Source: Betaproteobacteria bacterium (GTDB taxonomy: Bacteria > Pseudomonadota > Gammaproteobacteria > Burkholderiales > SG8-39). From it: a stretch of DNA of 21,579 nt. Position numbers and translations under genes: made by a program. The notes under the pieces were generated by a model. That model was not told the origin of the DNA. It worked only from the letters and a program-made list of their open reading frames with translations, and did no database searches. Below, piece by piece: positions 15,805-21,579 of the stretch. The stretch is from NCBI GenBank assembly GCA_009693435.1, contig SHXF01000070.1, forward strand, positions 1-21,579, read 5' to 3'. Every line of letters starts with the position of its first letter. Positions within the stretch are counted from its first letter, which is position 1.

Positions 15805-15897
15805 AGGAAAATCGGGGACAGACCACAGTTTTCAGCAGCAGAAACCGTGGTCTGTCCCCGATTTCCTGCCCGATTTCCTGGCCTGTCTCCGATTTTG
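15805..15897. repeat. REP-like palindromic repeat with partial copies
   Basis: Two near-perfect inverted arms, 15805-15831 and 15842-15867, built around atcggggacagaccac, flank a ten-base loop. They differ by one inserted A and one base change. The right arm is followed by degenerate copies of the arm's end (ccgatttcctg at 15870-15880 and ctgtctccgatttt at 15883-15896). This consensus resembles REP sequences moved by RAYT (IS200/IS605-like TnpA-REP) transposases in proteobacteria. No transposase gene is in the window. Confidence 0.82.
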
Positions 15898-15974
15898 ATT
15901 TCGCCCAGGTCTGCTTCTTTTGGGAAGACCGATAGGGCTCCCGCTCACCGTTTGTACAGATCCCGCTTTCGCGT

Positions 15975-17648
15975 TCAAACCGGCGCCGGCGCAATCGCCT
16001 CGATATCGGTCACCACGTCAATCACGGCGGGACGATTCGCCGCCAACGCCTGGGCGAGGGCGCCGGGGAAATCGGCGGGCCGCTCGACGCGGATGCCGAG
16101 CGCGCCGATTTCTTCGGCGATGCGCGCGAAGTTCATTTTGCGGTAGGTCCACAGTTCGCGTGCCTGTTCGGTCTGCTCGCCGCCGTAGGCGCGGTCGAAG
16201 CCGCGTTTGGACTGGTTGCCGCCGCCGTTGTTGTTCACCACGGTGACGGAATTGATGTTCCAGCGCACCGCGGTTTCGATTTCGGCAATGTGATACCAGA
16301 AGCCCGCGTCGCCGGTGAATACCACCACCGGCCGCTCGGGGCAGGCCGCCTTGGCGCCTATGCCCGCGGGGAACGCCCAGCCGAGGTGTCCGGCGCTGCG
16401 CATGTAGCTTTGCGCGGGGGTGCGCAGGTCGTACATGCCGCCCATCCACATGCCCGCGTGGCCGGTGTCCACGACCACGACGGCATCATCGGGCATGTGG
16501 CGGGTGAGTTCGCTGCACAAACGTTCCGGGCGCATCGGCACGGCGTCGGAAGCAAACGCGCTGCGATATTTTTCCGACCATTCGCCGCAGATGCCGCGCA
16601 CTGTCGCGAGCCACGCTGTGCGGGCGGAGGCGGTGGTCCGGTCGGCGTGCGCGAGCATCGCCGCAATCGTGGTCTTCGCATCGCCCTGCAGAGCACAGCG
16701 CAGCGGATAGTTGCGGCCCAGCGCTTCGGCATCGATGTCGATATGAATCGCCGGCACGCCGATTTTCGGCGCTGCCCAGAAATTCGTGGTCATGCCGCCA
16801 GTGCCGGTGCCGACAAAGCACACAAGATCCGCCTGCATCACCACGCGATTGGCGCTCTCGCGCGAATACGTGCCGACCACGCCCACCGACAGCGGATGTG
16901 TGCCGGGAATCGAGTCCTTGCCGTTCAGCGATGTCGCAACCGGAATCGCGAGCGCTTCGGCGAGCGCGATCAATTCGGCCGAGGCGCGCGAGGCGCGCAC
17001 GCCGCCGCCGGCGACGATCACCGGTCGTGCCGCCTGCTGCAACAGCGACAGCGCGGCGCGCACATCGCGCTCGTCTGGCGCCGGGCGAAACGGCGGCACA
17101 GACGCAAAGCGTTCCTCGCACAGCGCCTCCATGTCCGCTTCCTCGGTGTCGATCTGGCCTTCGTTGCCGCGAAACTGCAGGTGCACCGGGCCGGGCGCGC
17201 CGGACACGGCGACACGGAAGGCCTGGCGCACCATGTCGGGAAAGCGCTCCACGGCATCGACGGTGGCGTTCCATTTTGTAACCGATTCGAACGCCGGCAC
17301 GTCGTCCACCTCCTGGTAGACCTGGCGGAACTTGGTTTTCGGATCGCGGCCGCCGGTGAAGGCGATCACGGGCGAGCGCGCGAGGTACGCGTCGCGCAAT
17401 CCCGCTGCGAGATTCATCGCGCCTATGACCTGCGCCATGCACACGCCGGGTTTGCCCGAGGCGCGCGCGTAGCCGTCGGCCATGTAGGCCGCGGCTTTCT
17501 CGCCGTGCGCGTGGATGCGCTTGATGGCGGTGCGGCGTTCCATCTCGGCGAATGTCCGGCGCAGCACCGCGGGCACCATGAAAACGTGCGACACGCCGTA
17601 GCCCTTGAGCATGTCGGCGAGCACCTGCGCGCCGGTCATCTTTGCCAT
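15975..17648 (-). CDS. Thiamine-diphosphate enzyme, acetolactate synthase-like
   Basis: A 557-residue ThDP-dependent enzyme with the three-domain layout of acetolactate synthase, oxalyl-CoA decarboxylase and related enzymes: N-terminal pyrimidine-binding domain with catalytic E50 in H-G-E-K-A-A-A-Y, a central domain (about 195-330), and a C-terminal pyrophosphate domain with G446-D-A and N472-N-N as the metal/diphosphate motif (GDA in place of the usual GDG). It probably decarboxylates or ligates a 2-oxo acid. No regulatory small subunit is nearby, arguing against a biosynthetic IlvB role. An AAGGA precedes the ATG. It is divergent from a Bug gene 145 bases away, suggesting catabolism of the imported acid. 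Confidence 0.9.
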   Translation of the reverse strand: MAKMTGAQVLADMLKGYGVSHVFMVPAVLRRTFAEMERRTAIKRIHAHGEKAAAYMADGYARASGKPGVCMAQVIGAMNLAAGLRDAYLARSPVIAFTGGRDPKTKFRQVYQEVDDVPAFESVTKWNATVDAVERFPDMVRQAFRVAVSGAPGPVHLQFRGNEGQIDTEEADMEALCEERFASVPPFRPAPDERDVRAALSLLQQAARPVIVAGGGVRASRASAELIALAEALAIPVATSLNGKDSIPGTHPLSVGVVGTYSRESANRVVMQADLVCFVGTGTGGMTTNFWAAPKIGVPAIHIDIDAEALGRNYPLRCALQGDAKTTIAAMLAHADRTTASARTAWLATVRGICGEWSEKYRSAFASDAVPMRPERLCSELTRHMPDDAVVVVDTGHAGMWMGGMYDLRTPAQSYMRSAGHLGWAFPAGIGAKAACPERPVVVFTGDAGFWYHIAEIETAVRWNINSVTVVNNNGGGNQSKRGFDRAYGGEQTEQARELWTYRKMNFARIAEEIGALGIRVERPADFPGALAQALAANRPAVIDVVTDIEAIAPAPV

Positions 17649-17793
17649 TTTATTTCCTTGTTCCCGTGCTGAAAAATTGCTGGAAGTTTGATGAAAAATC
17701 CGCAGCAGTATAAAGGAGCGGTATGCGCCGCGAACCTTGAAATCCCGGGCAGATGGGCGGTGATACCATTGGCGCACTCGGGAGGAGGTGCAC

Positions 17794-18765
17794 ATGTACA
17801 ACAAGGTCAGCCGACTTGCCGCCTGCATCATCGCGCTTCTGTATTCGCATGCGGGTGTCGCGCAGCAGGGACCATCGTGGCCGGCCAAACCGATCCGCTT
17901 CGTCGTGGCCTTCGCGCCGGGTGGGCCGGCGGATGTCATCGCGCGGCTGGTCGGCAACAAGCTGACCGAAGCACTGGGGCAGCAGGTCATCGTCGACAAC
18001 CGCGGCGGAGCGGGCGGGAACATCGCCGCAGGACTGGTGGCGAAGTCTGCGCCCGATGGCTACACGGCGCTGGTCACCACATCCGCGTTCGCCGTCAACG
18101 TCACCCTCTACGCCAGCCCCGGTTACGAGGAGCGTGAATTCATTCCGGTGGTGAATGTGGCGACGCAGCCCAACCTGATTTTCGTGAACGCGAACTTCCC
18201 GGCAAAGACACTGGCCGAACTGCTCGGCATGGTGAAAAGCGGAAAACTCGCATTCGCCTCACCGGGGCTGGGGACCACGCCCCACCTCACCGGTGAAAAC
18301 CTGTTCAGGGTGATCTCGAAAGCCGACGTCACCCCCATCCATTTCAAGGGTGCCGGCCCGGCGGCCGCGGCACTGGTGGCGGGCGAGCCGCCCATCGGTT
18401 CGCTCGCGCCTACCGCCGCGCTGCCCCACGTGAAGTCCGGAAAATTGCGTGCGATCGCCGTGGCGGGCGCTACGCGCCTGTCGGCGCTGCCCGACGTGCC
18501 AACGTTCGCAGAAGCGGGCATTCCGGGCGTGCAGGATTACACCTGGACCGCAATCTTCCTTCCGGCCGGAACGCCCGCTGCGGTGGTGCAGAGGCTGAAC
18601 GAGGCGGTCAATCGCATCATCCAGCTGCCGGATATACGCGAGAGGCTGGATGCGCAAGGCCTGGAGCCGGTCGGCGGTACCCCGCAGCAGTTCGGCGATT
18701 ACGTGAAAACCGAGATCGTAAAATGGGGAAAAGTGGTGCGTGAAGCCAACATGAAGACGGAGTAG
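17794..18765 (+). CDS. Bug/TctC family periplasmic solute-binding protein
   Basis: A complete 323-residue Bug receptor with a short signal peptide (about 1-24, A-G-V-A cleavage region) and a first-lobe loop R-G-G-A-G-G-N. The usual H-V-P-Y-K-G of the second lobe reads I-H-F-K-G-A-G, a departure that may alter ligand contacts. The ATG at 17794 follows GGAGGAGG (17781-17788) with five bases; a GTG at 17788 would overlap that site and is rejected. It is divergent from the ThDP enzyme gene and 79 bases before the alpha/beta hydrolase. No membrane partner is present. Confidence 0.92.
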   Translation: MYNKVSRLAACIIALLYSHAGVAQQGPSWPAKPIRFVVAFAPGGPADVIARLVGNKLTEALGQQVIVDNRGGAGGNIAAGLVAKSAPDGYTALVTTSAFAVNVTLYASPGYEEREFIPVVNVATQPNLIFVNANFPAKTLAELLGMVKSGKLAFASPGLGTTPHLTGENLFRVISKADVTPIHFKGAGPAAAALVAGEPPIGSLAPTAALPHVKSGKLRAIAVAGATRLSALPDVPTFAEAGIPGVQDYTWTAIFLPAGTPAAVVQRLNEAVNRIIQLPDIRERLDAQGLEPVGGTPQQFGDYVKTEIVKWGKVVREANMKTE

Positions 18766-18802
18766 CGGAGCCTGCATTCTCATAGATTATGTTGAACAAG
18801 TC

Positions 18803-18820
18803 CCCGCAGTACGGGTTTTT
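18803..18820 (+). terminator. Weak intrinsic terminator candidate
   Basis: A short stem cccg/cggg (18803-18806 and 18812-18815, loop cagta) is followed by five T residues (18816-18820), after the Bug gene. The stem is only four base pairs, so strength is doubtful. Confidence 0.35.
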
Positions 18821-18844
18821 CCATTAGATAGGCGTATCAATACT

Positions 18845-19672
18845 GTGACAAATAATAGTGAAACCGGAGACGCATCGGCCGGCCGGGACGGCGTTCGAAT
18901 CGCCTACACGCTATATCGAAACCGGGAAAGCGCCAAGCGGGTGGTGCTGGTTCATTCGCTGGCGATGGAACGGGGCTTCTGGCAGCCGGTCGGCGAGCGG
19001 CTGGCGGCCGATGCGCAAGTGCTGGTCTACGATTGCCGCGGCCATGGCGCCTCCGCCAAACCCGCCGGGCCTTACAGCGTGGAACAGTTCGCCGATGACC
19101 TTGCCGGCCTGCTGGATCATGTGGGCTGGAAGTCGGCGCTGGTAGCCGGCGCCTCCATGGGCGGTTGCGTGTCGCTCGCCTTTGCGGAGGCATACCCCGC
19201 GCGCACCGATGCGCTGGGGCTGCTGGACACCACCGCCTGCTACGGCGCCGAAGCGCCGAAGCAGTGGGCGGAGCGCGCCGAACGCGCGTTGACCAACGGC
19301 ATGGCGGAACTGGTCGATTTCCAGAAGACCCGCTGGTTCGGCGACGCCTTCCGCGCAGCGCACCCGGACATCGTGGCGAACAGCGTAGCGGTGTTTCTCG
19401 CCAACGACGTGCCGGCCTACGCGGCGAGCTGCCGCATGCTGGGCGCGTGCGACCTGCGCGCAGCGCTGCCCTCGATCAAGGCGCCGACCGCCATCGTGGT
19501 CGGCGAAGAGGATTACGCCACCCCCATCGCGATGGCCGAGGCCATGCAGCGCGGCATTGCGGGATCCACACTTACGGTGCTGAAAGGCGCGCGCCACCTG
19601 ACGCCGCTGGAGCAGCCGGAGAGGATCGCGGATGAACTGAAAGCCTTGCTTCTGCGGGTTGTCGTCGCGTAA
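18845..19672 (+). CDS. Alpha/beta hydrolase, 3-oxoadipate enol-lactonase (PcaD)-like
   Basis: A 275-residue alpha/beta-hydrolase. The catalytic triad is visible: S104 in G-A-S-M-G-G, D223 in G-E-E-D-Y-A-T-P and H251 in G-A-R-H-L-T-P; the pattern and length resemble 3-oxoadipate enol-lactonases, although related esterases look similar. The start is taken as GTG at 18845 because no ATG is available before the conserved strand; the ribosome binding site is weak, so this start is uncertain. It may share a transcript with the Bug gene upstream, unless the weak terminator works. Confidence 0.86.
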   Translation: MTNNSETGDASAGRDGVRIAYTLYRNRESAKRVVLVHSLAMERGFWQPVGERLAADAQVLVYDCRGHGASAKPAGPYSVEQFADDLAGLLDHVGWKSALVAGASMGGCVSLAFAEAYPARTDALGLLDTTACYGAEAPKQWAERAERALTNGMAELVDFQKTRWFGDAFRAAHPDIVANSVAVFLANDVPAYAASCRMLGACDLRAALPSIKAPTAIVVGEEDYATPIAMAEAMQRGIAGSTLTVLKGARHLTPLEQPERIADELKALLLRVVVA

Positions 19673-19716
19673 GGAGCAAGGGGCGCATCACGGCGCATTG
19701 GCTGCGCCAGCGCGCG

Positions 19717-20850
19717 TCATGCGGCCAGATTCCTGAGCCAGTTCGCGGCGTCGAGAATGTGTACCGGCGCGCGGTATTCCTCCTGTTTCAGATCATGGAC
19801 GATCTGCACCGCCTCAGCCTCCGAAAACTGACCGGCGAATCGCACCAGTGCGCGGTGCGGGACCTTGTCCGCCAGCTTGCATTCGATCAGGTGGGTCAGG
19901 CGGTTTTCGTCGCTGAGCGCGAAATCGACTTCGGCGCCGTCTTTGGTGCGGATGTAATGCAGGCCGATGTTCTTTCCCTGTGCGTCCTGCCGGAAATGGG
20001 CATGCTTGAGCAGCATCGCTGCCACGGCATTTTCGAAGCGCACGCCCGAGTCGCCGCGCACCAGCCCGGTGTCGAAGAAGTAGATCTTCGGGGTTTGCAG
20101 AATCGCGCGGGCGACATTGTGGTGCCAGGGCTGGACGGCGAAGACGATGTAAAGCGCCTGGAGGATGTCGAGATAACGCTTCAGCGTGGCCGGCGACACT
20201 GCAAGATCGCGGGCGATGGAGGCGAGCGACAGGGGCGAACCGACTCGCTCGCGCAACAGTTCCACGAACAGGCGCATGACGGTGATTTCATGAAGCCGGG
20301 AGAACTCGACCACGTCCTCGCGAATCAGATCGGTGAAGTGCTGGCGTCGCCAGCGCTCGGCGTCTTCCACGGTTCCAGCCAGACAGGGCTCGGGGAAGCC
20401 GCCACGTTCCATCAGCCGCGTCAGTGCCTGTTCGGGGGTGCCGCTTTGCTGCTCGCACCATTCGCGCACGGAAATCGGGTGCAGCCGGAAGGGCAGGTAG
20501 CGCCCGGCCAGGGAATCGCCGCTCTGCCGCCACGTCTCCATGCGTGCGCTGCCGGTTACCAGTAGCGCCTGCCCGGGCGGATGGCCATCGACCACGCCCT
20601 TGAGCCAACTCTTCCAGTGCGGCATCTTGTGAATCTCGTCCATGACCAGCATGCGGGTTCGCCCAGTCCAGGTCTGCCCTTGCAGGATTGCCCGATCGGC
20701 GGCGACATCCCAGTTGAGGTACTGAGCGGGTGAAAACTGATCCATCAGCTGCCGGCAAAGCGTCGTCTTACCGACCTGCCTTGGGCCGGTCAGCAAGACC
20801 ATCTTGCGTTGCAGGTCGGCGGCGATGAGATCTTCGAGGTAGCGTTTCAT
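19717..20850 (-). CDS. AAA-type ATPase with DUF4143 domain
   Basis: A 377-residue protein of the widespread ATPase/DUF4143 family. Walker A G22-P-R-Q-V-G-K-T29 and Walker B M-L-V-M-D71-E72-I-H-K are intact; the C-terminal half carries a helix-turn-helix-like stretch around 215-240 and the nuclease-like G-A-E-V-D-F-A-L and E-C-K-L motifs that characterise DUF4143. Function is poorly known; members are scattered, horizontally mobile genes. It is divergent from the toxin-antitoxin remnant across an AT-rich region and convergent with the hydrolase gene. The ribosome binding site is weak. Confidence 0.9.
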   Translation of the reverse strand: MKRYLEDLIAADLQRKMVLLTGPRQVGKTTLCRQLMDQFSPAQYLNWDVAADRAILQGQTWTGRTRMLVMDEIHKMPHWKSWLKGVVDGHPPGQALLVTGSARMETWRQSGDSLAGRYLPFRLHPISVREWCEQQSGTPEQALTRLMERGGFPEPCLAGTVEDAERWRRQHFTDLIREDVVEFSRLHEITVMRLFVELLRERVGSPLSLASIARDLAVSPATLKRYLDILQALYIVFAVQPWHHNVARAILQTPKIYFFDTGLVRGDSGVRFENAVAAMLLKHAHFRQDAQGKNIGLHYIRTKDGAEVDFALSDENRLTHLIECKLADKVPHRALVRFAGQFSEAEAVQIVHDLKQEEYRAPVHILDAANWLRNLAA

Positions 20851-20947
20851 TTCGACTATCTTATAGCATAATGATTAAAAGTCGCGACTATTATCCAATT
20901 CTATAATTAATGGTCGGATAAAATAGCCGGTACCACGCTATATCGCA
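20851..20947. promoter_or_regulatory. AT-rich divergent promoter region
   Basis: An AT-rich stretch unlike the GC-rich surroundings, between the ATPase gene (minus) and the toxin-antitoxin locus (plus). It holds a TATAAT on plus (20902-20907), a perfect 10-bp palindrome agtcgcgact (20880-20889), an inverted pair ttatcc/ggataa (20891-20896 and 20916-20921) and a direct repeat cgactat (20854-20860 and 20885-20891). These could be the operator of the antitoxin. Confidence 0.45.
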
Positions 20948-21019
20948 CTCGCCCGCGAAGACCAGACGGCCGATGCGATTCAAAGAAATAGACAAGACCG
21001 GCTTGCGGCACTGTGAATC

Positions 21020-21094
21020 ATGGATGACACTCCATTCATGATCGAGGTGCTCTGGAGCGAGACCTTCGCGCGCTGGATCGACAGACTCAAATGA
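21020..21094 (+). pseudogene. HigB/RelE-like toxin gene, truncated
   Basis: A 24-codon frame from ATG 21020 (with an internal ATG at 21038) reads M-I-E-V-L-W-S-E-T-F-A-R-W-I-D-R-L-K, the characteristic N-terminus of the phage-derived Gp49-like/HigB addiction-module killer family, which are usually about 95-110 residues. Here the frame ends at TGA 21092-21094, overlapping the ATG of the antitoxin gene (ATGA). The catalytic RelE-fold C-terminal region is missing, so the toxin should be inactive. A deletion that joined the first codons to the natural end of the toxin gene would give this arrangement. Confidence 0.7.
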
Positions 21095-21438
21095 GCGAAA
21101 AATTCAAGCGCTGGGATGCAGCCGACTCGCTGAAAACCGAGGAAGACATGGCGCTTTACCTGGACGCCTGCCTGAACGAGGACACGGGCGACGGCCAGTT
21201 GATTCGCGCCGCCCTTAATGACATCGCGCGCTCGCGCGGCATGTCGCAACTGGCGCGCGACACTGGCCTCACGCGCGAAGGGCTGTACCGCGCGCTGTCG
21301 GAGAAGGGCAATCCCGAACTCACGACAGTGCTCAAGATCATCAAAGCGCTCGGAATGAAGCTGCATGCCGCGCCGTCGGCGGCGCCCAAGCCGCGAGTGG
21401 CTCGCAAGAAGACGTCTGCGGCCCGTGCCGTGGCCTGA
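21091..21438 (+). CDS. HigA-like addiction-module antitoxin (HTH)
   Basis: A 115-residue DNA-binding protein of the putative addiction-module antidote family. The N-terminus (W-D-A-A-D-S-L-K-T-E-E-D-M) is the typical toxin-binding segment, followed by a Xre-like helix-turn-helix (about 51-73, M-S-Q-L-A-R-D-T-G-L...L-Y-R-A-L-S) and a basic, Lys/Arg/Ala-rich tail. The start overlaps the stop of the truncated toxin. No good ribosome binding site is seen, as expected for coupled translation. With the toxin broken it may persist as an orphan antitoxin or local repressor. Confidence 0.9.
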   Translation: MSEKFKRWDAADSLKTEEDMALYLDACLNEDTGDGQLIRAALNDIARSRGMSQLARDTGLTREGLYRALSEKGNPELTTVLKIIKALGMKLHAAPSAAPKPRVARKKTSAARAVA

Positions 21439-21505
21439 GAGGCTGTGATTTTTTCAATTTTAGCAGTTGGCATTTGAGCACAGAGGTGATTCACTCCACT
21501 GCGGA

Positions 21506-21579
21506 ATGAAATATGCGATAGGCATGAAATTACTCGCTACCGACCGTTTATTTGACGATTTCTCTGCTTTTTCTACCTT
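21506..21579 (+). CDS. Possible start of a gene running off the right edge
   Basis: A frame open from ATG 21506 (or ATG 21524) to the window end encodes about 24 residues including A-T-D-R-L-F-D-D-F. This resembles the beginning of small RelE-like or helicase-associated proteins, but it is too short to identify and the ribosome binding site is weak. Confidence 0.3.
   Translation, partial: MKYAIGMKLLATDRLFDDFSAFST

Noticed and set aside
16290..17672. 460-codon plus-strand frame opposite the ThDP enzyme
   Set aside because: Composition is typical of an antisense shadow, and the minus strand has complete catalytic motifs.
17788..17793. GTG at 17788 as start of the third Bug gene
   Set aside because: It overlaps the GGAGGAGG ribosome binding site; the ATG at 17794 has proper spacing.
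1..21579. tRNA, rRNA, insertion sequence, integrase or phage genes
   Set aside because: None were recognisable; the only mobile-type sequence is the REP-like palindrome.

Overview
The window looks like a stretch of a GC-rich betaproteobacterial chromosome, probably Burkholderiales or Alcaligenaceae-like. I infer this from the repeated Bug/TctC-type periplasmic binding proteins (three intact, one truncated), which are hugely expanded in that group, together with a RhlE-type DEAD-box helicase, a TRAP transporter and high-GC codon use. No 16S, tRNA or other lineage marker is present, so the taxonomy is an inference.

Layout. 1-2000: a 5'-truncated Bug gene followed 14 bases later by a luciferase-like flavin monooxygenase. 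2000-3060: a 12-bp tandem repeat, then an isolated gene with a paired ExxH pattern typical of ferritin-like di-iron proteins. 3103-4443 (minus): rhlE with a long leader. 4817-6400: a GlcG/HbpS-like gene divergent from an intact Bug gene. 6548-13990 (plus): a catabolic/transport run of eight genes: MBL-fold di-iron-type protein, RidA-like protein, muconate-cycloisomerase-like enolase-superfamily enzyme, Bug protein, TRAP DctP-DctQ-DctM, and an NAD-dependent epimerase/dehydratase. 14054-15692 (minus): an ACMSD-like amidohydrolase and a two-CBS protein. 15800-15900: a REP-like palindromic repeat. 15975-17648 (minus): a ThDP-dependent acetolactate-synthase-like enzyme, divergent from a third intact Bug gene (17794), then a PcaD-like alpha/beta hydrolase. 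19717-20850 (minus): a DUF4143-type AAA ATPase. 20851-21438: an AT-rich divergent region, a truncated HigB-like toxin reading frame and an intact HigA-like antitoxin. A partial gene may start at the right edge.

How it may work together. The 6548-13990 run has the logic of an organic-acid catabolic operon: two different high-affinity binding proteins (Bug and DctP), a complete TRAP permease, and enzymes for cycloisomerisation or dehydration, hydrolysis and NAD-dependent oxidation or epimerisation. The nearby ACMSD-like amidohydrolase and PcaD-like hydrolase would fit breakdown of an aromatic-derived or lactone-forming acid, but the substrate cannot be read from the sequence. The three intact Bug genes and the truncated one have no TctA/TctB membrane partners here. 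No LysR, GntR or IclR regulator gene is present; the antitoxin is the only obvious DNA-binding regulator.

Nothing in the window is a convincing new defence system or mobile element. The most unusual items are the toxin-truncated TA locus, the orphan di-iron-like protein, the HxExD MBL protein paired with a RidA homologue lacking the usual Arg, and the short repeat arrays.
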